Of a stretch of DNA of 64,000 nucleotides, positions 51,121 through 59,139 are shown in pieces; the first letter of the stretch is position 1, and each line of letters starts with the position of its first letter. The stretch lies in assembly GCF_037023755.1 (NCBI RefSeq), contig NZ_CP146100.1, forward strand, positions 5,363,501 to 5,427,500, given 5' to 3'. Below the pieces are notes generated by a model that was not told where the DNA came from, did not search any database, and saw only the letters and a program-made list of their open reading frames with translations. Both the position numbers and the translations under genes were made by a program. The DNA comes from Saccharopolyspora sp. SCSIO 74807. Lineage in GTDB: Bacteria; Actinomycetota; Actinomycetes; Mycobacteriales; Pseudonocardiaceae.

Positions 51121-53037
51121 GTGACCGAAGCCAAGCACGAGCAGCACACCCAGTGGCTCCCGATCGAGCAGGAGAACAATCCCCGGCTCGGCCGGGACAT
51201 CATCTTCGACTACCTCAAGACCGCCGGTGTCGACCGGCTCTACGGGGTGCCCGGCACCAACGAGATCCCGCTCATCGACGGCACCGACGTTCCGGAGCAC
51301 CGCGTCGAGTACGTGCCCTGCCTGCACGAGAACATCGCCCTCGGCGCCGCCATGGGGTACGCGCGGCACCGGCGGACCGAGACCGGCGACGTCGTGCCCG
51401 GTGCGGTCGGATTGCACGTCACGCCGGGAGTCGGGCACGCGATCGGGAACCTCTTCAACGCGTTCCGGTCGCACATCCCGCTGGTGGTGCTGTGCGGACA
51501 GCAGAACAGCAATCTCCTCATCCAGGAACCGCTGTTGGGCTCGGACCTGGCTCAAGTCGCCAAGCAGTACACCAAGTGGGCCTACGAGGTGCGCGGCCCG
51601 AACGAGATCGGCATGGCCATGCAGCGCGCGCTGAAAACCGCGCTCACACCTCCGATGGGGCCGGTCTTCCTGTCGATCCCGTGGGAGTTCCTGGTGCAGC
51701 AGGGAGCCGATCCGCAGCGCGGCCGGTTCACCAGGATAGCTGGGGAATTCCACGCACAGCCGTCCGAATTGGACAAGGCCGCGGATCTCCTCGCCAAGTC
51801 GCGGTATCCGGTAATCGTCGCCGGTGACGGTGTCGGCGATGCCGAGGCGTGGCACGAACTGCAGGACTTGGCCACGGCCATCGGCGCACCGGTGTACAAC
51901 GAGCAGTCCAGCAGCCACCTCAACTATCCCCACCACCTGGCACATGCGCGCGGCGAGCTGCCCAGCGTGCAGCAACAAGTCCGGCAAGTTCTCGGGCGCA
52001 AAGATCAGGACACGGTGCGGGACACCGTGTTCTTGTGCGGATTCAACGCGCAGGCGCAGCTCGTCATCTACAACTGGGATGACGGCCCCCTGATCCCCGG
52101 GCACCTGACCCAGGTCTACCTGCACAACGATCCGTGGCAGATCGGCAAGAACCACTACGGGGCGGCGGCGCCGCTGGGCGACATCAAGGACGCCTTGCCC
52201 AAGATCACCGCGGCGATCAGGGCCCATCCCGGGTACGACAAGGGGCACGTGGACGGCCTGAACGAGCAGCTGGCGCAGGAAGACCGGTCGCTCGCGCAGG
52301 ATTTCCAGCAGCGGGCGAAGGAGGTCCCGGACACCGGCATCGCTCCCGCGATGCTCGTGAACGCGCTCAACACGGCGCTGCGCGACCACTCGGTCCGCCT
52401 GATCAACGAAGCGTGTTCGGACACCGCGGATTTCCAGCAGGGTTTGTCCTTCGATTCGCCGAGCAGCTACATGTCGTCCGAAGGAGGCTCGCTGGGCTAC
52501 TCGATGCCAGCCAGTCTCGGTGTCGCCGACGCGGTGATCCGCTCCGGTGCGGGCGCGGCGGAGCCGGGCGACAAGCCGCCCATCGTGGTCAACGCGGTCG
52601 GAGACGGATCGGCACTGTTCTACCTGAACACGTGGTGGACCGCGGTCAAGTTCCAGCTCCCGGTGCTGTACCTGATCACGAACAACAAGCAGTACAAAAC
52701 GCTCCGGGTCGGCTTGGACGTGTTGCGGAAGTCCTACGACTGGGATCCCAGCGGCAAGACCGAGTACCTCCATCTCGACGGAGAGCCCCAGCTGTCGTTC
52801 GTGGAGCTGGCGGCGGGCTTCGGTGTCGACGGCTGTCTGATCGAAAACGCGGGCGACCTCGAGCAGGCGCTGGCCGAGGCGGTTCGCGAGGTCGGCGCGG
52901 GCAAGCCCTACGTGGTGGAAGTCCTCACCGACCCGGCCCTTCCGGACATGGGCGAGGTCGACATCAGCACGAACGGCCGTCTCAGCGCGAAGGCGGACGT
53001 CGCCGAACGGGCCATTTGGAACTTCGGCCCCGCTTGA
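51121..53037 (+). CDS. Thiamine-diphosphate-dependent enzyme (acetolactate synthase/decarboxylase family)
   Basis: A 638-residue TPP enzyme. The activating Glu lies in PCLHENIALGAAMGYAR, and the cofactor motif is GDGSALFYLNTWW with NN in LITNNKQYKT. Middle and C-terminal domains fit acetolactate synthase, benzoylformate decarboxylase or related lyases, but it is about 60-80 residues longer than these, with insertions around LGRKDQDTVRD. GTG 51121 follows GAGGGGG. It stands alone, ends 57 bases before a strong terminator and has a perfect palindrome upstream. Substrate, probably a 2-keto acid, is unknown. Confidence 0.85.
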   Translation: MTEAKHEQHTQWLPIEQENNPRLGRDIIFDYLKTAGVDRLYGVPGTNEIPLIDGTDVPEHRVEYVPCLHENIALGAAMGYARHRRTETGDVVPGAVGLHVTPGVGHAIGNLFNAFRSHIPLVVLCGQQNSNLLIQEPLLGSDLAQVAKQYTKWAYEVRGPNEIGMAMQRALKTALTPPMGPVFLSIPWEFLVQQGADPQRGRFTRIAGEFHAQPSELDKAADLLAKSRYPVIVAGDGVGDAEAWHELQDLATAIGAPVYNEQSSSHLNYPHHLAHARGELPSVQQQVRQVLGRKDQDTVRDTVFLCGFNAQAQLVIYNWDDGPLIPGHLTQVYLHNDPWQIGKNHYGAAAPLGDIKDALPKITAAIRAHPGYDKGHVDGLNEQLAQEDRSLAQDFQQRAKEVPDTGIAPAMLVNALNTALRDHSVRLINEACSDTADFQQGLSFDSPSSYMSSEGGSLGYSMPASLGVADAVIRSGAGAAEPGDKPPIVVNAVGDGSALFYLNTWWTAVKFQLPVLYLITNNKQYKTLRVGLDVLRKSYDWDPSGKTEYLHLDGEPQLSFVELAAGFGVDGCLIENAGDLEQALAEAVREVGAGKPYVVEVLTDPALPDMGEVDISTNGRLSAKADVAERAIWNFGPA

Positions 53038-53093
53038 CGCACTCGGGCCGCGGAACCGCCGAGTCCGCCCGCCGCGGTCGTCCGAATCCGCTC

Positions 53094-53126
53094 ACCTCGG
53101 CTGTCTCGAAGCGAGACAGCCGAGGT
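53094..53126. terminator. Bidirectional terminator hairpin
   Basis: ACCTCGGCTGTCTCG (53094-53108) and its exact reverse complement (53112-53126) form a perfect 15-base stem around an AAG loop. It lies between the 3' ends of two convergent genes, 57 bases after the TPP enzyme and 40 bases before the end of the Fae homologue. There is only a short T stretch on one side, as is usual in high-GC genomes. Confidence 0.85.
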
Positions 53127-53165
53127 TTGCGTTGACAGCAATGGGTTCTCGTGCCGGCGCACGAT

Positions 53166-53681
53166 TCAGGGCACGTAGAAGGGGTGCGTGAGCTCGTCCC
53201 GGGCGGCGATCAGATCGGTGGCGTCCGCGCGCCCTCGCAGAGCTTCCCGAACGGCTGCGCGCATCGCGGTGCGGGTCGCCAGGCGCACCGCGTCTCCGCG
53301 TTCGGCCGCCGGATCGAGCCAGACCGCGGCGAAAACCAGCGAGTCATGATCCTCGGCGAGCAGTCCGTCGGCGACGGAGTCGAGCACGCCTTGCGCGATG
53401 CCGAGCTGGCAGGCGCCCGAGACCAGGTTCACGTGCTCATCGGTGGGCGATGTGGTCTTGTTCAGCATGATCGTCGGTGGGCGCACGGTCCGGTACGACG
53501 GCTGGTCCTCGCCGACGCACACGAGGATCGGGGTGAACCCTTCCGCGGGGCGCGCGAGCGTGCCCGTCATGATCGCTGCGGTGGGTGATCCGCGTTCGGC
53601 GAGCACCACGTTGAGGTGCACGCCGTCCGGGTTGGTTCCGCCCCACGCCTGGGAGCTGCGGCCGTCGATTCCGGTGCTCAT
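53166..53681 (-). CDS. Formaldehyde-activating enzyme (Fae) family protein
   Basis: A 171-residue Fae-fold protein. Matching features are GVHLNVVLAERGSP (in Fae the catalytic His followed by Asp), the EGFTPILV stretch, PPTIMLNKTT, and CQLGIAQGVLDSVADGLL. True Fae condenses formaldehyde with tetrahydromethanopterin, a cofactor not expected in actinobacteria. Here the His is kept, but the Asp two residues later is Asn (HLN for HID/HVD). The protein may act on another pterin or thiol adduct. It is 81 bases after a short IclR-type gene and an alcohol dehydrogenase on the same strand. A role in formaldehyde handling is plausible but inferred. Confidence 0.75.
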   Translation of the reverse strand: MSTGIDGRSSQAWGGTNPDGVHLNVVLAERGSPTAAIMTGTLARPAEGFTPILVCVGEDQPSYRTVRPPTIMLNKTTSPTDEHVNLVSGACQLGIAQGVLDSVADGLLAEDHDSLVFAAVWLDPAAERGDAVRLATRTAMRAAVREALRGRADATDLIAARDELTHPFYVP

Positions 53682-53762
53682 GATCCGGTTCCTTTCCGTG
53701 GTTCGCCGGAGACCGGCAGGGCGTGCGTCTCCGGTGCGAGTGGTGCCGAGCGGATGGACGGG

Positions 53763-54047
53763 TCAGTTCGCCGGCGGCCCCTCGCCACCGTCGGGTTCGG
53801 CGTAGGTGGCCATTCGCGGGCCGACGACGAACCGTCCGTTCCCGGCTTTGCGGACCACGCCGAGCTCGCACATCGTCGCCAGCAGCCGGTGCACCGAGCT
53901 CTTCGGCGCGCCGACTCGCTGCACGACCTCGCTCAACCGCAGACCTCGCTGCCCGTCGGCGAGCACGTCGAGCACCGCGAAGGCCTGCGCGACGGCGGGG
54001 CTGCGGTTGCCTTCCCCTCGCTCGCCCGGCGCCGGATGCGCGCTCAT
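53763..54047 (-). CDS. IclR-type regulator, DNA-binding domain only
   Basis: A 94-residue protein equal to the winged helix of IclR regulators (FAVLDVLADGQRGLRLSEVV, QRVGAPKSSVHRLLATMCEL, wing VRKAGNGRFVVGPRM). The effector domain of about 170 residues is absent, and the frame closes cleanly, so it is a short stand-alone form rather than a visible frameshift. ATG 54047 overlaps the alcohol dehydrogenase stop by four bases. It probably controls the dehydrogenase and Fae genes, but without its own ligand domain. Confidence 0.75.
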   Translation of the reverse strand: MSAHPAPGERGEGNRSPAVAQAFAVLDVLADGQRGLRLSEVVQRVGAPKSSVHRLLATMCELGVVRKAGNGRFVVGPRMATYAEPDGGEGPPAN

Positions 54048-55159
54048 CGGCCGGCGAGTTCCGCATCGACGAGCACGACGCCGCGCCGGCTCGCACCCGT
54101 GGCCAGATCGGCGAACGCGGTGTTGATCTCGTCGAAGCGGTAGGTCTTCGAGATCAGTTCGTCGATCGGCAGCTTGCCGGTGCCGAACTGGTTCAGCAGC
54201 TTCGGGATGTCCTGGGCCGGGCGGCTGGAGCCGTAGAGGCTGCCGGTCAGGTACTTCTCCTCGCGCACGAAGCGCGCGGCGGGAACGCTCGCGTACGCCG
54301 TGGCCGCGGGAACACCGACGCACACCACGCTGCCGCCCGGTGCGGTGGCGTCGAACGCCTGCTCCAGCAAGCCTTCCTTGCCGACCGCGTCGATGGTCAC
54401 GTCAGCGCCGCCGTTGAGCCCGTGCACCTCGGCGACCACGTCGTCCTCCGGCGCCAGCACGCGCGTTGCTCCGAACAGCACGGCGCCCGCTCGCTTGTCC
54501 GGGTGCGGCTCGACGACCACGATCTCGTCCGCCCCGGACAGCCGCGCTGCCATGATCGCGCTGAGTCCGACACCGCCCGCGCCGTAGACGAGCACCACGT
54601 CGCCCGGCGCCACCCGGGCGCGGTTCACCACGGCGCCGTAACCGGTGAGCACTCCGCAGCCGACGAGTGCGGCGACCGGAAATGGGATCGTTGCGGGGAT
54701 TTTGATGGCACTGGCGGCAGGAACCACCGTGTTCTCGGAGAACGTGGACAGGAACGAGTAGTGGTGGACGTCGCGCTCGCCGTCGTGCATCCGGACGGTC
54801 CCGTCCAGCAAGGTGCCCGCCAGCAGCGCGGGCGCGCTGGCCGTGCACAGCACCGGGCGGCCCGCTTGGCAGTAGCGGCACCGGCCGCAGCTGGGCAGCC
54901 AGCACAGCGCGACGTGGTCACCGACCTCGACGTGCCCGACTCCGGCACCGACCGCGGTGACGACGCCGGCCCCCTCGTGGCCGAGGACGGCGGGCAGCGG
55001 CGACGGGATGCGCCCGCTGATCGTGTGCGCGTCGCTGGCGCACACGCCGGTCGCGGCGATCCGCACCGCGACTTCTCCCGGGCGGGGCTCGTCCAGGCGG
55101 AGCGTGCGGAATGCGAGCGGGGCGGCGGTCTCTTCGAGGACCGCGGCACGAGTTTCCAT
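54044..55159 (-). CDS. Zinc-dependent alcohol dehydrogenase, class III-like
   Basis: A 371-residue medium-chain dehydrogenase. Catalytic zinc ligands are in ATGVCASDAH and LGHEGAGVV. The structural zinc site is CGRCRYCQAGRPVLC, and the NAD loop is VYGAGGVGLSAIMAARLSGA. The C-terminal half (GSLYGSSRPAQDIPKLLNQF) is nearest to the mycothiol/NDMA-dependent alcohol dehydrogenase group of actinobacteria. This group often works with mycofactocin, which is encoded elsewhere in the window. It could oxidise an alcohol or a formaldehyde adduct. ATG 55159 is the start and heads the ADH-IclR-Fae run. Confidence 0.88.
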   Translation of the reverse strand: METRAAVLEETAAPLAFRTLRLDEPRPGEVAVRIAATGVCASDAHTISGRIPSPLPAVLGHEGAGVVTAVGAGVGHVEVGDHVALCWLPSCGRCRYCQAGRPVLCTASAPALLAGTLLDGTVRMHDGERDVHHYSFLSTFSENTVVPAASAIKIPATIPFPVAALVGCGVLTGYGAVVNRARVAPGDVVLVYGAGGVGLSAIMAARLSGADEIVVVEPHPDKRAGAVLFGATRVLAPEDDVVAEVHGLNGGADVTIDAVGKEGLLEQAFDATAPGGSVVCVGVPAATAYASVPAARFVREEKYLTGSLYGSSRPAQDIPKLLNQFGTGKLPIDELISKTYRFDEINTAFADLATGASRRGVVLVDAELAGR

Positions 55160-55417
55160 TCGAGCAACTCCTCGGGAATCGTTGAGACGGGGCCACTCGA
55201 ACGACATTCGTTCCACATGTGGAACACGTTTCTCGGGGGCCGCGCAGAGTGTGGATATCGGTTACCCGGAGTGTCAATAGGACGTTGAGGCGGGCGCCGC
55301 CCGCCCTTGCCGAATGCCCTCCCCGCAGCACCGCCCGCCGACCAGCACCCGGCTCGACCCTGGCGCGGCCCCGCGCACGATCGCCGCCACAGCCCGGAAA
55401 AACCGGACCAGCGCGTC
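55160..55417. other. Divergent intergenic stretch
   Basis: It separates the zinc alcohol dehydrogenase from the leader of the transporter operon. It has GGAACACG-rich sequence near the dehydrogenase start (TTCCACATGTGGAA at 55209-55222, a perfect 14-base palindrome and good operator candidate) and otherwise nothing recognised. Confidence 0.45.
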
Positions 55418-55447
55418 TTGACGCCCGCGTCCGGCCGCGGCTACGCT
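55418..55447 (+). promoter_or_regulatory. Sigma-70-type promoter of the transporter operon
   Basis: TTGACG (55418-55423) and TACGCT (55442-55447) are separated by 18 bases and match the -35 and -10 consensus well for an actinobacterium. Transcription would start near 55453, about 120 bases before the first gene. The terminator hairpin then lies inside the leader RNA. Confidence 0.6.
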
Positions 55448-55489
55448 CCCGCGAACAGCACAACTGAAAACCACGTTACTAAGAGACCC

Positions 55490-55539
55490 AGAGAACAGTA
55501 ACCCCATTCGAAGCACGGGGGATGCTGTTCTCTTTTTTT
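55490..55539 (+). terminator. Leader terminator/attenuator, likely GlpP-type target
   Basis: AGAGAACAG (55490-55498) pairs with CTGTTCTCT (55525-55533), with an inner CCCC/GGGG pairing, and is followed by seven T. It is a textbook intrinsic terminator read on the plus strand. Because the upstream gene runs the other way and a promoter lies just before it, its only possible purpose is to stop the transcript of the operon starting 35 bases later. GAACAGCA at the 5' end of the transcript (55453-55460) can pair instead with TGCTGTTC (55523-55530), which would disrupt the terminator stem. A GlpP-family antiterminator gene lies at the end of the operon. Confidence 0.8.
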
Positions 55540-55574
55540 GTGCCCGGCAGGGCCCCACAACGAGGTGGAGGCAG

Positions 55575-56855
55575 GTGAGCGATGTGCGGAGACGGCTGAG
55601 TTATCTGCTGCTGTGCACGTCCGGCGGGGTCATATTCCAGGTGGCCTACATCAGATTCGTTTTCCTGGAACCGACCTATCAGGCGCTCGGACTCAGCGGA
55701 CCGGAATACGGCGACATCATGTCGGTGTTCGGCGCGGTCGCCGCGGTGATGTACTTCGCGGGTGGCTGGTTCGCCGACCGGTTCGCCCCGCGTGCGCTCG
55801 TCGCGACGGCGCTGACGATCACCGGGCTCGCCGACCTGGCGCTGATCGCCGTGCCCGGCTACGCCACCGCGCTGCTCGCGCACGTCGTCATGGCCTTCGC
55901 CGGGATGGCGCTCTATTGGCCGGCGCTGGTGCGCGCGATCGGCTCGTTCGGTTCCTCCGCGCAGCAAGGCAGGTTGTTCGGCTTCCTGGAGGCGATCCGC
56001 GGCGTCACATCGACGGTGATCAGCGGGATCGCCGCGTTGCTGATCGGGACCGCGCTCGCCCCGGCAACAGGGGTGCGCGCGCTGATCGGGACCTATGGCG
56101 TGCTGTGCCTGGTGCTGGCGGGCCTGATCTGGCTCGCGCTGCGCGGCCCGGCCGACGGCATCGCGAGCGGCGAACGTTCGGCCCTGTCGGTGCGCGATCT
56201 GGCCGCGGCCGCGCGGAACAAGTACACCTGGCTGCTCGGCGGATCGATCATGCTGATGTACTGCTTCTACACCACGCTGGGCTACTTCTCCCCGCTGCTG
56301 CAGCACGAATTCGGCGTCACGGCCGCCATGATCGGCGTGCTCGGCGTCGTGCGCAGCTACGTGTTCCAGTTCGTCGCGGGGCCGCTCGGCGGGTTCTGCG
56401 TGGACAAGGTGACCCGGTCCACTCCCCGCTTCCTGCGGCTGGCGTTCGTCGCAGCAGCGGTGTGCGTGGTCGTGCTGCTGTTCCTGCCGCGCGAATCAGG
56501 GTTGAAGTGGGTCGCGGTGGCGCTGATGTTCGCGCTGTCGCTCGTGGTCTTCGCCAGCCGCGGGGTGTACTGGGCGAGCATGACCGAGGCCCGCATCCCC
56601 GAGCACCAGCGGGGCGGCGTGATCGGCCTCGCCTCGGGACTGGCCTACCTGCCGGATGCGTTCCTGCCCGGTCTCGTCGCCAGGTGGATCGGCGACCCCG
56701 GCACGGGCACGGCCGCGCAAGGCGGCTACGGCATCTTGTTCGGCGTGCTGGCCGGTGCCGCCGTCCTGGGGATCGCGCTGACCACGCTGACGCTGCGCGT
56801 GCAGCGACATGAGCCGGACGCCGGACCGCAGCCGCGGCCGGCCGCGGTGCGCTGA
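55575..56855 (+). CDS. MFS transporter of a GlpP-controlled operon
   Basis: A 426-residue major facilitator protein with 12 predicted membrane helices. It shows the motif GGWFADRFAPRALVA between helices 2 and 3 and the pattern GPLGGFCVDKVTR in the second half. There is no signal peptide. GTG 55575 follows GGTGGAGGCAG. It is the first of four genes (transporter, SDR, FAD oxidase, FGGY kinase) that match the content of the E. coli ygcS-ygcW-ygcU-ygcE cluster. The substrate is probably a polyol, sugar acid or related small molecule. Expression should depend on read-through of the leader terminator. Confidence 0.9.
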   Translation: MSDVRRRLSYLLLCTSGGVIFQVAYIRFVFLEPTYQALGLSGPEYGDIMSVFGAVAAVMYFAGGWFADRFAPRALVATALTITGLADLALIAVPGYATALLAHVVMAFAGMALYWPALVRAIGSFGSSAQQGRLFGFLEAIRGVTSTVISGIAALLIGTALAPATGVRALIGTYGVLCLVLAGLIWLALRGPADGIASGERSALSVRDLAAAARNKYTWLLGGSIMLMYCFYTTLGYFSPLLQHEFGVTAAMIGVLGVVRSYVFQFVAGPLGGFCVDKVTRSTPRFLRLAFVAAAVCVVVLLFLPRESGLKWVAVALMFALSLVVFASRGVYWASMTEARIPEHQRGGVIGLASGLAYLPDAFLPGLVARWIGDPGTGTAAQGGYGILFGVLAGAAVLGIALTTLTLRVQRHEPDAGPQPRPAAVR

Positions 56856-56887
56856 CCGACCCGGCTCCTGCACGGAAAGGATTCTCG

Positions 56888-57664
56888 TTGGACATCCAGG
56901 ACTTCTCCCTCGACCTGTTCTCGCTGCGCGGCCGCAACGCCATCGTCACGGGCGGCAACACGGGACTCGGCCGGGCGTTCACGGTGGCGCTCGCGAAAGC
57001 GGGCGCGAACGTCTTCGCGCCCACCGTCGCAGACGACGGCGGCACGACCCGGCAACTGGTCGAGGAAACGGGTGCTCGTCTGGAGACGCAGGAGATCGAC
57101 CTCACCGGGCCGGGTGCTCCCGAGCGGGTCGTGGAGTCCTGTGTGGACGCATTCGGCTCGGTCGACGTACTGGTCAACTCGGCAGGAATCGCCGAGCTCG
57201 CACCGGTCGCGGAGTTCGGCAGGCAGCACTGGGACCCGATGATCGCGCTGAACCTGACCGCGCCGTTCGAACTCGGCTGGTGCGCCGGGCGCCGCATGGC
57301 GCAGCAGGGCCGCGGCAAGATCATCAACATCGCGTCGCTGTTCTCGTTCCTCGGCGGCCAAAGCTCACCGGCCTACGCCGCTACCAAGCACGGCATCGTC
57401 GGCTTCACCAGGGCCTACTGCGACGAGCTCGGCGCGCACAACGTCCAGTGCAACGCGATCGCACCCGGATACTTCGCCACCCCGCTCACCGAGCGGACCC
57501 GGGCCGACCCCGCGCAGAACCAGCGGGTGCTCGAGCACATCCCCGCCGCACGTTGGGGCGAACTGGGCGACTTGATGGGCGCGACGGTCTTCCTCGCCAG
57601 CCGCGTCTCCGACTACGTCAACGGGCACGTCCTGAGCGTGGACGGCGGCTACCTCACCCGATGA
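56888..57664 (+). CDS. SDR dehydrogenase, KduD/YgcW-like
   Basis: A 258-residue short-chain dehydrogenase. The motifs are VTGGNTGLGRAFTVALAKAG, VNSAGI in place of NNAG, the Ser of NIASLFSFLG, and YAATK. It begins MDIQDFSLDLFSLRGRNAIV, typical of the gluconate/deoxygluconate dehydrogenase group. TTG 56888 was taken as start because GGAAAGG lies nine bases upstream. It probably oxidises the imported sugar-like compound with NAD. Its stop overlaps the next gene by four bases. Confidence 0.88.
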   Translation: MDIQDFSLDLFSLRGRNAIVTGGNTGLGRAFTVALAKAGANVFAPTVADDGGTTRQLVEETGARLETQEIDLTGPGAPERVVESCVDAFGSVDVLVNSAGIAELAPVAEFGRQHWDPMIALNLTAPFELGWCAGRRMAQQGRGKIINIASLFSFLGGQSSPAYAATKHGIVGFTRAYCDELGAHNVQCNAIAPGYFATPLTERTRADPAQNQRVLEHIPAARWGELGDLMGATVFLASRVSDYVNGHVLSVDGGYLTR

Positions 57665-59139
57665 CCCGAAGCACCGAGAGCACGGAGACCGAAGTGGACA
57701 ACAACGCCATCATCGACGAGCTGCGCGAGATCGCGGGCCCGCAGCGGGTGGACACCGACGAGCAGCTGCTGCGGGAGGCCAGCGTCGACCGCTTCAAGAA
57801 GTACACCGCGGTCCACGGCATCTACGACGGGCCGCTACCGCTGGCGATCGTGCGCGCGGGCAGCGCCGAGCAGGTGGCCGCGGTCCTGGCGTTCGCGAAC
57901 GAGCACGGCGTCAACATCGTCGCCCGCACCGGTCGCACCGGAACCGAGGGCGGGCTCGAAACCAGTCACGAGCGGACCGTCGTGCTGGACGGGTCCGGCA
58001 TGGCCGAGATCGTGCGCATCGATCCGGTCGACATGCAGGCCACCGCCCAGTGCGGCACTCCGCTGCAAGTGTTGGAGCAGCGCGTGCGCGAGTTCGGGCT
58101 CACCACCGGGCACTCGCCGCAATCCAAGCCGCAGGCGCAGCTGGGCGGGCTGGTCGCCACCCGCTCGATCGGCCAGTTCTCCACGCTCTACGGCGGGATC
58201 GAGGACATGGTCGTCGGCCTGGAAGCGGTGTTCCCGGACGGCTCGATCAGCCGGATCAAGAACGTGCCGCGCCGCGCCGCGGGACCGGACATCCGCCACG
58301 TCGTGATCGGCAACGAGGGCGCGCTGTGCTTCGTCACCGAGGTCACGGTGAAGTTGTTCGCGCACCGGCCGGAGAACGACCACTTCCACGGCTACCTGCT
58401 CGACGACGTTCGCACCGGGATCGAGATCCTGCGCGAGATCGTGACCGCCGGTTACCGGCCTTCGGTGGCGCGGGTCTACTCCGAGCAGGACGCCGCCCAG
58501 CACTTCGCGCACTTCGCCGACGGCAAGTGCGTCGCGGTCTTCCTCGCCGAAGGACCGGCCGGGCTCGCCGAGGCCACCAGCGCGGAGATCGACCGGGTGG
58601 TGCGCGAGCACGCGCACGAACGCGTCGAGCCGGAATTGATCCGCGAGTGGTTCGACGACCTGAACTGGGGCCCGGACAAGATCCGCGCCGAACAGCGGAC
58701 CATGCTCGCCGAACGGCGACTCGGCTACACCACGGAGGTATCCGCCAACTGGTCGGTGATCGGCGACATCTACGAGGCCGCCATCGCCCGGATCACCGCG
58801 GAATTCCCGCGCTTCGCGGACATCACGCTGCTCGGCGGGCACTCCTCGCACAGCTACCAGACCGGCACCAACATGTACTTCGTCTACGACTACCGCATCA
58901 ATTGCGAGCCGCGGGAGGAGATCATCGAGTACCACGTCCCGCTCAACGCGATCATCGTCGAGGAGACGCTGGCCCGCGGCGGATCGATGGTGCACCACCA
59001 CGGCATCGGGAAGTACCGCGCGCCGTGGACCGAGCAGGAGCACGGCAGCGCCTACCCGGTGCTGCGCAAGCTCAAGGACGCCTACGACCCCAACGGAATC
59101 ATGAACCCGGGCACCATCTTCCCCACCGGAGACCGGTGA
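57661..59139 (+). CDS. FAD-linked oxidase, alkyl-DHAP-synthase/GlcD-like (YgcU-like)
   Basis: A 492-residue PCMH-type flavoprotein. The FAD-binding half has ARTGRTGTEGGLETSHERTV and an IGNEGALCFVTEVTV loop. The C-terminal half has the signature GGSMVHHHGIGKYRAPW of the alkyl-dihydroxyacetone-phosphate synthase and glycolate-oxidase group. No CPR cysteine site or membrane helix is seen. It may use FAD to oxidise a hydroxy acid or polyol derivative. ATG 57661 overlaps the SDR stop, and the end shares one base with the kinase start. Confidence 0.88.
   Translation: MTRSTESTETEVDNNAIIDELREIAGPQRVDTDEQLLREASVDRFKKYTAVHGIYDGPLPLAIVRAGSAEQVAAVLAFANEHGVNIVARTGRTGTEGGLETSHERTVVLDGSGMAEIVRIDPVDMQATAQCGTPLQVLEQRVREFGLTTGHSPQSKPQAQLGGLVATRSIGQFSTLYGGIEDMVVGLEAVFPDGSISRIKNVPRRAAGPDIRHVVIGNEGALCFVTEVTVKLFAHRPENDHFHGYLLDDVRTGIEILREIVTAGYRPSVARVYSEQDAAQHFAHFADGKCVAVFLAEGPAGLAEATSAEIDRVVREHAHERVEPELIREWFDDLNWGPDKIRAEQRTMLAERRLGYTTEVSANWSVIGDIYEAAIARITAEFPRFADITLLGGHSSHSYQTGTNMYFVYDYRINCEPREEIIEYHVPLNAIIVEETLARGGSMVHHHGIGKYRAPWTEQEHGSAYPVLRKLKDAYDPNGIMNPGTIFPTGDR

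Noticed and set aside
55418-55540. T-box or known riboswitch class in the transporter leader
   Set aside because: No T-box sequence, tRNA specifier loop, or recognisable consensus of the common metabolite riboswitches was seen; the GlpP-type protein target explains the hairpin better.
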